This document shows, piece after piece, positions 41,128 to 51,469 of a stretch of 64,000 nt of DNA; positions within the stretch are counted from its first letter, which is position 1; each line of letters starts with the position of its first letter. The position numbers and the translations under genes were made by a program. The stretch comes from Trichococcus collinsii (lineage in GTDB: Bacteria; Bacillota; Bacilli; Lactobacillales; Aerococcaceae): positions 496,001 to 560,000 of the forward strand of contig NZ_FNQH01000002.1 of NCBI RefSeq assembly GCF_900107505.1, written 5' to 3'. Under the pieces are notes generated by a model. The model did no database searches, was not told the origin of the DNA, and saw only the letters and a list, made by a program, of their open reading frames with translations.

Positions 41128-42408
41128 ATGCAAAAGAAAGAAACGAAAATAACAGTACCCGAAGACACACGCCTCATCTCCTTTTTGGGAGGCAAGACGA
41201 TCATCTATATCCTGTCCACCCTAATTCTGATTGGTGTGCTCATCTTCACGATGGATACCATTTCATTCATTTTCAAACCGCTACAGGTCATTTTTTCGAC
41301 CATCGTGGCACCCGTTATTCTAGCAATCGTCTTCTATTATATATTCAATCCGATGGTGACCTTCCTTGAAAGAAGGAAAATTAACCGAGGAATGGCGACA
41401 TCACTCGTCTTTGTGCTCTTCATTTTGATGTTGGTCTATGGGGTTGGCCTATTGGTTCCGATTTTGTCCACCCAGCTCACCAATTTGGTCAATGAATTTC
41501 CTACCTACATCGAACAGATGAACACTTATTTCGACAGACTGCTCGCGAATACTACTTTCAAGGACTATTATGAACAAGCGCAAAATTGGTTGGACAGCAC
41601 AGTGGGCAGTATCCCTGACATGATTCTGGCCTGGATCGGCAACTCGAGCGAAAAAATCATGAACATCTTTTCCACCATTTCCAGCGTAGTGGTCGTGACA
41701 GTCACTTTCCCTGTCATCCTTTTCTTCATGCTGAAGGACCAAGGAAAGTTCCAACCTTTTGTCATGAAGAATATACCGCCTGTTTTCCGCGCTGATATCG
41801 AAAAGATATCCAGACAGATGTCGCTTCAGGTCGGTTCCTATGTCCAAGGCCAGCTGCTCGTTGCCTTGAGTCTGGGTGCCTTGCTGATTACTGGTTACTT
41901 GATCATCGGTTTGGATTACGCATTCGTCCTTGCCTTGATCGCTACCTTGACGGCGGTCATCCCTTTCATCGGTGCTACCATCGGGGTGATACCAGCCTTG
42001 TTCGTCGCTGCCTTCACATCTCCAGCCATGCTCCTGAAAATGGCCGTTGTCTGGGCTTTGGCGCAGTTCATCCAAGGAAACATCATCGAACCGAGCATCA
42101 TGGGCCGCAATTTGAAGATGCACCCGCTGACGATCATCATCGTTTTGCTGATCATGGGCAATCTCCTTGGCTTTATCGGGATGATCTTAGGTGTGCCGCT
42201 ATTCGCGATGCTGAAGATTCTGCTTGAACATGTACTCGAAAAATTCAAACTGCGGTACAATCGCTATTTTGGCGAAGTGGCCGGTCCATTCGAGCTGGAC
42301 GAGGAAGAGCCTGTCTTGGTGAACGGATCCACCCCCGTTAAAGATTTCGCAACTGTTGATGTGGAACGGGATGTTCCGGACCCTGTTAACGATACCGAAG
42401 AAGAATAA
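41128..42408 (+). CDS. AI-2E family (TqsA/PerM) transporter
   Basis: A 426-residue membrane protein with about eight segments. The family features are the opening pair of segments, the soluble middle part (TNLVNEFPTYIEQMNTYFDR) and the signature near the end, VVWALAQFIQGNIIEPSIMG. Members export autoinducer-2 or act as Na+(Li+)/H+ antiporters; the substrate cannot be told. The C-terminal 40 residues are acidic. The start follows AAAGGA. Confidence 0.87.
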   Translation: MQKKETKITVPEDTRLISFLGGKTIIYILSTLILIGVLIFTMDTISFIFKPLQVIFSTIVAPVILAIVFYYIFNPMVTFLERRKINRGMATSLVFVLFILMLVYGVGLLVPILSTQLTNLVNEFPTYIEQMNTYFDRLLANTTFKDYYEQAQNWLDSTVGSIPDMILAWIGNSSEKIMNIFSTISSVVVVTVTFPVILFFMLKDQGKFQPFVMKNIPPVFRADIEKISRQMSLQVGSYVQGQLLVALSLGALLITGYLIIGLDYAFVLALIATLTAVIPFIGATIGVIPALFVAAFTSPAMLLKMAVVWALAQFIQGNIIEPSIMGRNLKMHPLTIIIVLLIMGNLLGFIGMILGVPLFAMLKILLEHVLEKFKLRYNRYFGEVAGPFELDEEEPVLVNGSTPVKDFATVDVERDVPDPVNDTEEE

Positions 42409-42409
42409 T

Positions 42410-42455
42410 AAAAAAAAGGTTCATGGCCCTTTATGGGGATCACGAACCTTTTTAT
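42410..42455. terminator. Bidirectional terminator
   Basis: AAAAAGGTTC and GAACCTTTTT close a longer stem with GCCC/GGG pairing. It ends both the AI-2E gene and the exchanger gene on the other strand. Confidence 0.8.
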
Positions 42456-43450
42456 ATTAAGTAATTCCAAATCAAATAGGCTAGATAAAAAAACACTAAA
42501 ATGCGCCCTTCTTTTCTGCTGATGATTTCCCGTTTATTATTGTAGGAAAAATAACCCAGAACCGCCAATAGAATAGCCAACGCCGGAAAATGGATCTGAT
42601 AGAAATCCGGACTGACGACAATTCCTCCCGGGGTCATGCTGATCGCCGTTCCGAGGATAAGCAGCGTGTTCAAAAGGTTCGAGCCCATGATGTTCCCCAT
42701 CGCTAATGCGCCATAGCCTTTTTTTACGGAAACGATGGTCGTGCTGATTTCCGGCAACCCGGTTCCGAATGCAACAACTGTAGAAGCGATTATCGAATCA
42801 GGGATGCCGATTCGGGCAGCTCCAATTTCAACAGTTGTCACCATAACCGAGGCGCTCGCAATCACAAAGCCCGCGCTGACAAACAATTTTAAGAGTTTGA
42901 TCAGAATCGGCTTGCCTTCCTCCTTATCGGATGTGACGTCAGTGATTTCTTGAGGTTGTTGCTTCCCTTACCTCAGCATCCACACAAAATACAAAGGGCT
43001 CAGCAGCAACAGCAGAAAGCCGATCCACTGCGGTATCTTGCCCTGCCCGTCGGAATAGAAAACTGGCAATGCGGACAGAATCAAAAACAAGGAGAGCCCG
43101 GACAACAGCGCATGCTTATTTGCCGTCTTCCGATTGACGGGAATGCTGCCGTAAATGGCACCGATTCCGAGGATAAAGCTGGTGTTCACGATAGTCGAAC
43201 CGATGACATTTCCCAGAGCCACTATGCTGTTTCCCTGTAAAGCGGACAAAATGGACACGGCCAACTCCGGCAAGGAGGTCCCTAAGGAAACAATCGTGGC
43301 ACCAATCACCAACTCGGATATTCCCCAGTCCAACGAGAGCGATATCGCTTCGTCCACCAAAATATCCGTCGCCTTGGACAACATCCAGATGCAGAGGATC
43401 AGCACTGCCACCAGTATATAACTGTCCGCTTGATCCAATATAGCAGTCAC
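42452..43450 (-). pseudogene. Na+/Ca2+ exchanger-type (CaCA family) gene interrupted by an in-frame stop
   Basis: The first half (43450-42968, 160 residues, GTG start) holds one alpha repeat, IVSLGTSLPELAVSI, and GNVIGSTIVNT. A TAA at 42970-42968 ends it. The same frame then runs on for 27 codons and into the second half (to 42452), with the second alpha repeat, VVAFGTGLPEISTTI, and GNIMGSNLLNT. Both repeats are needed in one exchanger, giving about 332 residues if the stop were a sense codon. No frameshift is present. AAGGAGG lies between the halves, so separate translation of part two from a non-ATG start is conceivable. A CAA-to-TAA change is the simplest reading. Confidence 0.75.
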
Positions 43451-43491
43451 ATACCTCCACTTCCTTTCCTACGGAGAGCTAGTTGCTGCAA

Positions 43492-44214
43492 TCAGTAAGT
43501 CACTTGCTGATAATCTGCTGGTATTTCAAAAGCGTCCTCCGACACGTTATCGGACAATTCCAGTATTTCCATGACCGATTCAAATGATTCATCAATCGTC
43601 TTGATTTTCTTCAGATCGGAGCCATCAAAATAGTAGAAGATTTGCGTACCGCTCTCTGTTCTATATTCCTCGTAAACCAAACCATCTTCCTCACCGCTGC
43701 CGATATATTCAATGTCATCCACTTCTACCGGCTCACTTGATTCCGGAATTTCCGGTAGGGTTTCTTCCCCTTCCATCATTGTTTCAGGCATAACCATTAC
43801 TGTTTTGTTGACATGGTCGATCAAATACGTATTGCCGTCCATCGTCACCATTGCTGTTTCGGTGTCTGCGGATTTTGATTGCATCGCGGTTCTGTCGCCA
43901 GAAACGGTCATCATCGTCTCGGATTCCATCATTTCGCCTTCAAATGTTGTTGTGGAACGGAAAGCCATATAGTAATTGCCGCTGCCCATAATGTCGATAT
44001 AGCTTTTCGATAGTTTACCGAGACGATCACCTACTTCAGTGGATTCAACCGAGGCTGCTTCTGTTTCACTGCTCGCTGTATTGGCTGCCGAACTGCTCTG
44101 CGCTGTCGCTTGAGAGGAACTTTCTTCTTCAGTTGTTTCCTGTGTTTGGTTGCAACTTGCCAGAAAAAGGCTGACCAGCAAGACTGTCCAATATTTTTTT
44201 CTATCCTTTAACAT
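43492..44214 (-). CDS. Lipoprotein of LppX/DUF6612-like outline
   Basis: About 240 residues from the ATG at 44214, 9 nt after AAGGAG; the longer frame from 44286 is not needed. A lipoprotein signal peptide is clear: LKDRKKYW, a hydrophobic stretch and the lipobox LASC. A Ser/Thr/Glu-rich linker of about 45 residues follows, then a beta-rich domain with repeated Met residues (EGEMMESETMMTV, VMPETMMEGEE). The fold resembles small extracellular lipoproteins of unknown role that bind hydrophobic ligands (inference). The methionine-rich stretches are unusual. Confidence 0.75.
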   Translation of the reverse strand: MLKDRKKYWTVLLVSLFLASCNQTQETTEEESSSQATAQSSSAANTASSETEAASVESTEVGDRLGKLSKSYIDIMGSGNYYMAFRSTTTFEGEMMESETMMTVSGDRTAMQSKSADTETAMVTMDGNTYLIDHVNKTVMVMPETMMEGEETLPEIPESSEPVEVDDIEYIGSGEEDGLVYEEYRTESGTQIFYYFDGSDLKKIKTIDESFESVMEILELSDNVSEDAFEIPADYQQVTY

Positions 44215-44444
44215 CCTAAACAACTCCTTCGAATAGTGTTGATCCTGTCGTTGCGTTTCCGATTGGCGTGGCGGTGTTACTGTCATCCTTATTATAGCTC
44301 ATATCCAGCGGGTTTTGAAATTTGGTATAAATAAGAAAAGTGGCTTCTGCATGGTATCCGACAACTGCGATGCCCTCACTTCAGCCTCGTTACAGGTGCG
44401 TGTTATACTAATAGAAATAAGATCATTTTATTGGGGGAATAGCT

Positions 44445-45221
44445 ATGTGTCTGATTTCGATACAACTCAGCCAAAACGCTTCGTACAAGTTGATGCTCGT
44501 GGCTAATCGGGACGAGCAATATGACCGGCCATCCTTGCCTGCGCACTTCTGGCCGGATCATCCCGATTTGTTGGCCGGGAAAGACTTGAGCGCTCGCGGC
44601 ACTTGGCTCGGGATCACCAAACAAGGCAAAATCGCCGCCGTGACCAACAGTTATTTGATGACCACCCAGGAATCCGACCAAAAATTGTCCCGCGGTAACT
44701 TGGTGATGGATTACTTGACCGGCACTACTGGACCCGAGGACTACCTGAATCAGGTCAGACAACAGCGGACCGATTACAACGGCTTCAATCTGATCATCGG
44801 TTCGAGCGACAGCCTCCATCATTACAACAATATTTTGGACGAAATCAACGTCCTTCAAATAGGCAACCATACCATCAGCAACGCCACGCTCGATACGCCA
44901 TGGCCGAAAGTCACCCGAACAAAAGCGGCAATGGCCGAACTGGCTTATTCATCCCCGCTGGACGAAGAGGCCATCTTCCGCATCATGGCGGATCGGACGC
45001 CCCCGCCGGATGACCACCTGCCGGATTTGCCGCTGGATTTGCCGATTTTGCGCGCTGTCTCCGCCAATTTCATCCAGACGGAACGCTACGGCACCCGTTC
45101 CACGTCACTGATCCTCATCGACCATTCCGATCGGGTGACTTTTGTGGAAAGATCCTATCTGCCGGACGGAACCAGCAGTGACGTCCGTTTCAACTTTCAA
45201 TTGATGGCCGAAGAAAAATGA
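44445..45221 (+). CDS. NRDE family protein (TANGO2-like)
   Basis: A 258-residue protein with the family-defining motif VANRDEQYDRP at about 19-29. It starts MCLISIQL; removal of Met would expose Cys2, the expected N-terminal nucleophile of this Ntn-hydrolase-like fold. Other conserved parts are GTWLGITKQGKIAAVTN and the NGFNLIIG segment. The biochemical role of the bacterial family is not settled; the eukaryotic relative TANGO2 affects heme or lipid homeostasis. The start follows GGGGGAA. Confidence 0.87.
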   Translation: MCLISIQLSQNASYKLMLVANRDEQYDRPSLPAHFWPDHPDLLAGKDLSARGTWLGITKQGKIAAVTNSYLMTTQESDQKLSRGNLVMDYLTGTTGPEDYLNQVRQQRTDYNGFNLIIGSSDSLHHYNNILDEINVLQIGNHTISNATLDTPWPKVTRTKAAMAELAYSSPLDEEAIFRIMADRTPPPDDHLPDLPLDLPILRAVSANFIQTERYGTRSTSLILIDHSDRVTFVERSYLPDGTSSDVRFNFQLMAEEK

Positions 45222-45227
45222 CGCACC

Positions 45228-45271
45228 AAAAGATGCGACCGGGAATCGAAATCCCAGCCGCATCTTTTTTA
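45228..45271. terminator. Bidirectional terminator
   Basis: AAAAGATGCG and CGCATCTTTTTT with inner GGGA/TCCC pairing, between the NRDE gene and gpmA. Confidence 0.85.
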
Positions 45272-45961
45272 TTATAGATAGTATTTCCTGATGATCGTCA
45301 AGTCATCATTCAACTCATATACCAAAGGTTGTCCGGTAGGTATTTCCAAGGCCATGATTTCATCATCGGGTATTTCTTCGAGGTATTTGATCAGCGCCCG
45401 CAAGGAGTTTCCATGGGCTGCCACCAGAACCGTTTTCCGATCCAATATTGCCGGTGCAATCTGATCTTCCCAGAATGGGATGACGCGTTCCAAGGTTGTC
45501 TCGAGGTTCTCTCCCATCGGAATGACCCGTTTCTGGAGATTGGCATAGCGGCGGTCATTTGCAGGTGACAAGGGGTTATTCGGATCCATTAATGGCGGCA
45601 ATGTATTATAGGACCGACGCCATTTAAGGACCTGTTCTTCCCCATATTTTTCTGCTGTCTGCTGTTTATTCAGGCCTTGCAGATCACCGTAATGGCGTTC
45701 ATTGAGGCGCCAACTTTTGACTTCGGGTATCCATAATTGGTCGGTTTCCTCCAGAATGATATGACACGTTCTGATCGCCCGTTTTAAAACCGACGTGAAG
45801 GCCATATCAAGTTCAATGCCGGCTTCCTTGAGTTTTCGGCCAGCTTCTTTTGCTTCCAGGACGCCTTTTTCGCTCAGATCGACATCAACCCAACCGGTAA
45901 ACAAGTTCAACAGATTCCATTCGCTCACACCATGACGCACAAGAATAATTCTCCGCATCAT
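45272..45961 (-). CDS. gpmA: 2,3-bisphosphoglycerate-dependent phosphoglycerate mutase
   Basis: A 229-residue glycolytic enzyme that interconverts 3- and 2-phosphoglycerate. His10 in [11 protein letters not shown] is the phospho-acceptor; [22 protein letters not shown] (acid Glu) and [17 protein letters not shown] are diagnostic. I start at ATG 45961 (a second ATG follows at 45958); the frame reaching 46021 has a poor N-terminus. Length matches bacterial GpmA. Confidence 0.93.
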   Translation of the reverse strand: MMRRIILVRHGVSEWNLLNLFTGWVDVDLSEKGVLEAKEAGRKLKEAGIELDMAFTSVLKRAIRTCHIILEETDQLWIPEVKSWRLNERHYGDLQGLNKQQTAEKYGEEQVLKWRRSYNTLPPLMDPNNPLSPANDRRYANLQKRVIPMGENLETTLERVIPFWEDQIAPAILDRKTVLVAAHGNSLRALIKYLEEIPDDEIMALEIPTGQPLVYELNDDLTIIRKYYL

Positions 45962-46032
45962 CGTCACCACTTTCCGCCTGTTATTTTCTTTCATTATACT
46001 GCTACAGGCAGTCCAATTCACGTGTGAAGACT

Positions 46033-46801
46033 TTAGCTCCCGCTGCGGATGGCTCCCACCATCTCAGCAACGAAGGCTCCGACCGGTTTGGGCGAATCTT
46101 TCCCGTATTTTTCCATGATGTTGATGATCGCGGAACCGATGATGACGCCGTCCCCGATTTCGCTCATCGCTTTGGCTTGCTGGGCGTTGGAAATACCGAA
46201 GCCGATGGCGCAAGGGATGTCGCTGATTTTGCGGATTTCATCGAGGATGCTGCCGATATCGGTCGTGATGTCGCTGCGGACGCCGGTCACCCCTAGGGAA
46301 GAAACGACATACAGGAAACCCTCCGCTTCTTTAGCGATCATGGCAATCCGTTCAGCAGAGGAAGGTGCCACCATGGAAATGTAGGTGATGCCATGTTCCC
46401 GGCAGGCTTTCTGGATGAAGCCCTTCTCCTCGAACGGAACGTCCGGGATGATGATGCCATCGACGCCTGTCTCTTTGCAGCGCGCCATGAATTTATCGAT
46501 GCCGTAGACGAAAACAGGGTTGATGTAGGTCATGAAGACGAAAGGCGTATCAATTTCGGTGCGCAACTCGGCGACCATCTGGAAAATGTCATCCGTATTG
46601 ATGCCGTTCGCTAAAGCCCGCTCATCCGCTTTTTGGATGGCCGGACCTTCCGCCACCGGATCGGAGAATGGGATGCCGATTTCAACGATATCGGCTCCGT
46701 TCGCTACGATTTCCCTGATCAGTTCCTTCGTGGTTTCCAAGTCTGGATCCCCCGCTGTCACGAAAGGTATGAATGCCTTGTGCTTGAAGGCAGCTGTGAT
46801 T

Positions 46802-46809
<8 letters not shown>
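46033..46809 (-). CDS. trpA: Tryptophan synthase alpha chain
   Basis: A 258-residue TIM barrel that cleaves indole-3-glycerol phosphate to indole for Trp[26 protein letters not shown] (catalytic Glu) and the second catalytic acid in [12 protein letters not shown] are as expected, and [10 protein letters not shown] forms the phosphate site. The start is ATG 46809, inside the end of trpB (8-nt overlap, ATGAATAA); a 66-residue extension upstream only overlaps trpB. It ends the operon. Confidence 0.95.
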
Positions 46810-47979
<1,170 letters not shown>

Positions 47980-47983
<4 letters not shown>

Positions 47984-48591
47984 TTTTTTGACCTCCCAAT
48001 GATTTTCATTACTGCTCTGATTTTTTCAAAATCCTTCACGCCGTCCGTTTCAACGCCGCTCGAGATGTCCACTGCGTAGGGCTGCACCTTTTGGATGGCC
48101 GCTTCGAGGTTCCCCGCATGCAGGCCGCCCGCCAGGAAGAATGGGCGCGTTGCTTCTTTCAGCAAATCCCAGTTGAATGTCTTACCGGTCCCGCCTGCCA
48201 CGCCGCTCTGGTACGTGTCATAGAGGAGGATATCGGCAACGTATTCCTTCTTGACGTCAGCAGTGTCCTTGACCGCAACCGCTTTGATGATCGGAAGTGT
48301 GATCCGCTTGCCCAACTCTTCTATATAAGTGTTATCCTCATCGCCGTGGAGCTGCACAATCTGGATCGCCCGGCTTTCCACGATGGCGACGATGTTTTCG
48401 ATCGGTTCGTTGACGAAGACGCCGACTGCCGGAATGGCATCATCTAGGGCTGCCCTGATTTCCAGCGCCTGCTCCAACGAAATCTGCCGCTTGCTGGGAG
48501 CGAATATGAAGCCTGCAAAATCCGGGCGCAGCTCGTTCAGCATTTCGGCATCCTCGACTCGTTTCAGGCCGCAGATTTTCACCTTGACCAT
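47980..48591 (-). CDS. trpF: Phosphoribosylanthranilate isomerase
   Basis: A 203-residue TIM barrel. The N-terminal [13 protein letters not shown] holds the catalytic Cys, the acid Asp is in [12 protein letters not shown]-type sequence near the end ([16 protein letters not shown]), and [10 protein letters not shown] binds phosphate. Its ATG overlaps the trpC stop by one base (TGATG). Confidence 0.94.
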
Positions 48592-49373
48592 CAGCCAATC
48601 CCCCGCAGGCGGTCCAGCATGCCTTTTTTGTCAGGTGAAACCATCATCGTTTCACCGATCAGGATGGCATCGACGTTGCCCTTCTCCAATTCGATGACTT
48701 GCTGCCTTTCCGAAATGCCGCTTTCAGCCACGAAAAGGATGTCATCCGGCACCAGGGCGCGCAGCCTGATGGACTGCTGGATATCCACTTTGAAAGTCTT
48801 CAGATCGCGGTTGTTGACGCCGATGATCTTCGGGTTCGTCCGCAGCGCTTTAAGGAGTTCTTCTTCGGTATGGGCCTCCACTAAGGCCGAAAGCCCCAGT
48901 TCGCGGGCCAATCGTTGGAAAGCATCCAACTCTTCCTCGTTCAGGATGGTGGCGATCAGCAGCACGGCATCCGCTCCGATCACCTTCGCCTCATAGATTT
49001 GGTAGGCATCGATGATGAAATCTTTCCGGATGACCGGCAGCGAGACTGCCTGTTTTATTTCCGTCAAGAAGCGGTTTTCGCCTTTGAAAAAATCGGGCTC
49101 CGTCAATACCGAAAGCGCGGATGCGCCGGCTTCCTCGTAGGCTTTGGCGATTTCGAGGTAAGGGAAATCCTCCACGATCACGCCTTTCGAAGGGGATGCC
49201 TTCTTGCATTCGCAGATGAAATGCATCCCTTCACCGGTCAGCGCCTTTTCGAAAGGGAAATCCTGATTGGTAGGCAGGACCAAGGCGGCTTGTTTCATTT
49301 CTTCCAGCGGGATGGCCTGCTTGGCTTTTTCCACGCGTATCTTTGTCGCTGCTATGATGTCGTCCAATATCAT
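48591..49373 (-). CDS. trpC: Indole-3-glycerol phosphate synthase
   Basis: A 260-residue TIM barrel. Family motifs are FICECKKASPSKG (catalytic Lys), VLTEPDFFKG, IGVNNRDLKTF and VAESGI. It is a stand-alone TrpC, not fused to TrpF. The start overlaps the trpD stop by four bases (ATGA). Confidence 0.95.
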   Translation of the reverse strand: MILDDIIAATKIRVEKAKQAIPLEEMKQAALVLPTNQDFPFEKALTGEGMHFICECKKASPSKGVIVEDFPYLEIAKAYEEAGASALSVLTEPDFFKGENRFLTEIKQAVSLPVIRKDFIIDAYQIYEAKVIGADAVLLIATILNEEELDAFQRLARELGLSALVEAHTEEELLKALRTNPKIIGVNNRDLKTFKVDIQQSIRLRALVPDDILFVAESGISERQQVIELEKGNVDAILIGETMMVSPDKKGMLDRLRGIG

Positions 49374-50437
49374 TTTGTCGCCTCCTGTGATGCCTGAATG
49401 AATTGTTGCAGTTTTTTCAAAGCCGCTCCGTTGTCGATCAATTCGGCGGCGCGTTTGATGCCATCAGCGATCGTATAGTCGTCGTTGGCCAAGTAGATGG
49501 CCATGCCAGCGTTCAGCAGCACGGTGTCGCGCTTCGGCCCTTTTTCGCCGCTCAAGATAGCCAAGGCGATTGCGGCATTTTCAGTTGGTTCTCCGCCTAC
49601 AAGATCTTCGCTCGTGCAGTACTCGAAACCATAGTCTTTCGGATCGAACGTGAAGTGGGTGACCTTGCCGTCGCGGAGCTCCGCGACTTCCGATGTTGTG
49701 GTCAATGTGATTTCATCCAGACCGTCATTTCCACCGAATACCAATGCACGTTCCATATGCAATTGGTTCAGCACTTCAGCCATCGTGTCCACCAGTGCGA
49801 CATCATACACGCCGAGCAATTGCATATTCGCATTTGCCGGGTTTGCCAATGGCCCTAGGACGTTGAATATCGTCCGGACGCCCATTTCTTTCCTGACGGG
49901 TGCTGCATGCTTCATCGATGGATGGTATTTTTGGGCGTACATGAAGCACATCCCGATTTCTTCCAGCATCGCTTCGCTGTGTTTCGCGCTGGCTTCGATG
50001 TTCACACCTAGTTCTTCCAGCACATCCGCGCTGCCGCATTTGCTTGAGGAGCTACGGTTGCCGTGTTTTGCCACCGGGATCCCTGCGGCTGCGATGACAA
50101 AGGAAGAGACTGTTGAGATGTTAAAGGTGAATGCTTGATCGCCGCCGGTTCCGACGATGTCCAATGCATTCTTCTTAGTCTGTACTTTATTGGAAAAATC
50201 CCGCATCACTTCAGCGGAAGCACTGATTTCTCCGGCCGTCTCGCCTTTCATACGCATAGCAGTCAAGTAAGATGCAATTTGGACCGGACTGGCTTGACCG
50301 CTCATGATTTGATGCATGATAGTCTTCGTCAATTGTGGAGAAAGTTCTTCTTTTTTCACTAGTTTATCGATAGCGGCTTTCATGCTGTCTTGCGGGAGAA
50401 TTTCTTCGGTCTGTTTCGTCTCTTTTATCTCTAGCAT
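49370..50437 (-). CDS. trpD: Anthranilate phosphoribosyltransferase
   Basis: About 355 residues from the ATG at 50437 (MLEIKETKQ), which follows GAGGTG; a TTG ten codons upstream is less likely. The PRPP site reads DIVGTGGDQAFTFNIST, followed by AKHGNRSSSSKCGSADVLEE (anthranilate and ribose contacts). Normal TrpD is about 340 residues; the extra N-terminal residues are not special. It is the first gene after the Trp T-box, where trpE and trpG would normally stand. Confidence 0.95.
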   Translation of the reverse strand: MLEIKETKQTEEILPQDSMKAAIDKLVKKEELSPQLTKTIMHQIMSGQASPVQIASYLTAMRMKGETAGEISASAEVMRDFSNKVQTKKNALDIVGTGGDQAFTFNISTVSSFVIAAAGIPVAKHGNRSSSSKCGSADVLEELGVNIEASAKHSEAMLEEIGMCFMYAQKYHPSMKHAAPVRKEMGVRTIFNVLGPLANPANANMQLLGVYDVALVDTMAEVLNQLHMERALVFGGNDGLDEITLTTTSEVAELRDGKVTHFTFDPKDYGFEYCTSEDLVGGEPTENAAIALAILSGEKGPKRDTVLLNAGMAIYLANDDYTIADGIKRAAELIDNGAALKKLQQFIQASQEATK

Positions 50438-50464
50438 TTCATTCACCTCATCATTTTTTGTGTA

Positions 50465-50740
50465 CAAAAAAAGCCCTTGTCCCCCCTTTAAAGGGACAAG
50501 AGCTTGTATTCTCCTGCGATACCACCCAAATTGACGAAATTAATCGCCCACTCGTTCACATACCAACATATGTGCCTGTCTGTTAACGGATCAGGTTCCC
50601 CGTTTGCCCCTACTCTTTTCAAGGCAACCCTCTCAAGTCCATTCGGCATCCCCTTTGCTATCGCACTCTCACTGGCGGCGACTCTCTGGAAACAAGGTAT
50701 GATGCGTACTTCTCTTGATTATCGGTTTAATTAGATGGAA
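50465..50740 (-). promoter_or_regulatory. T-box riboswitch, tryptophan specific
   Basis: On the minus strand: AAGTACGCATC at the start, AGAGAGTCGC of stem I, the T-box GGTGGTATCGCAGG (50526-50513), and a terminator with arms AGCTCTTGTCCC and GGGACAAGGGCTTTTTTT (50465-50505). The specifier is TGG at 50641-50639 in GAATGGACTTGAG, aligned with the ATG of the two Met T-boxes. Uncharged tRNA-Trp would switch on trpDCFBA. Confidence 0.92.
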
Positions 50741-50774
50741 ATGATTTTTCTAACGATTTCTTAATGTTGGGATT

Positions 50775-50803
50775 ATTTTAACGCATCGCTATCCTTCCGT
50801 CAA
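50775..50803 (-). promoter_or_regulatory. Promoter of the trp operon
   Basis: TTGACG (50803-50798), 17 bp, TAAAAT (50780-50775), about 40 bp before the T-box. Confidence 0.8.
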
Positions 50804-50929
50804 CTGTTTTATTCAAAAAAAAACGGCAAGCGTGACTATTTCCCGCTCCGGCGCGGTTTTGGTAAAATGGAGACAAATCAACTTTGAAAGGATGGGTTCA
50901 GACTGAAACAATCCGACAAACTTTACTCA

Positions 50930-51412
50930 ATGGCACCTGTCATCGATTCCCAAGCCAAAGTCCTGATTCTGGGATCGATGCCCGGCGCGAAGTCGCTGGA
51001 GGCGCAGCATTACTACGGGAACCCGAGGAATCATTTCTGGGAAATCATTTTCTCCCTGCTCGGGGAAGAGGATCCGGTGACCTATGAGGACCGCCTTACG
51101 CTCCTGAAAAAGCATCATATCGCCCTCTGGGATGTTATCCATTCCTGTTACCGCGAAGGCAGCCTCGATTCAGCCATCAAAGAGGAACAGCCGAACGACT
51201 TGAAGACTCTTCTGCGCGAACATCCCCAGATCAGGGCCATCGCCTTCAACGGCGGAAAAGCTTTCCGCAGCTACAAAAAGCACTTTGGTCTGGATGAGGA
51301 CTCCGGGTTGGTTTACCTCCCGCTCCCTTCCACCAGCCCCATGCGCGGCAAGCATGTCAAAACGCTGCCCGAGAAACTGGAAGCTTGGTCGGTGTTGGCG
51401 GAATATCTTTGA
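50930..51412 (+). CDS. DNA-deoxyinosine/uracil glycosylase (UDG superfamily, HDG type)
   Basis: A 160-residue base-excision enzyme. The first motif is ILGSMPGAKSLEAQHYYGNP, where Asn (GNPRNHFW) fits the HDG family, and the second motif is LPSTSPMRGKH. It excises deoxyinosine (deaminated adenine) or related bases. The ATG at 50930 has no ribosome binding site; a CTG nine codons upstream (50903) follows GAAAGG at good distance and may be the true start, giving LKQSDKLYS ahead of the ATG. It is divergent from the trp operon. Confidence 0.85.
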   Translation: MAPVIDSQAKVLILGSMPGAKSLEAQHYYGNPRNHFWEIIFSLLGEEDPVTYEDRLTLLKKHHIALWDVIHSCYREGSLDSAIKEEQPNDLKTLLREHPQIRAIAFNGGKAFRSYKKHFGLDEDSGLVYLPLPSTSPMRGKHVKTLPEKLEAWSVLAEYL

Positions 51413-51417
51413 TCAAG

Positions 51418-51456
51418 AAGAGTCGGGCGCCGCTTCGAGGCGCCCGACTCTTTCAA
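51418..51456. terminator. Bidirectional terminator
   Basis: AAGAGTCGGGCGCC and GGCGCCCGACTCTT close around 7 nt, between the glycosylase and the convergent MFS gene. Confidence 0.88.
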
Positions 51457-51469
51457 TTAATTTGTCATC

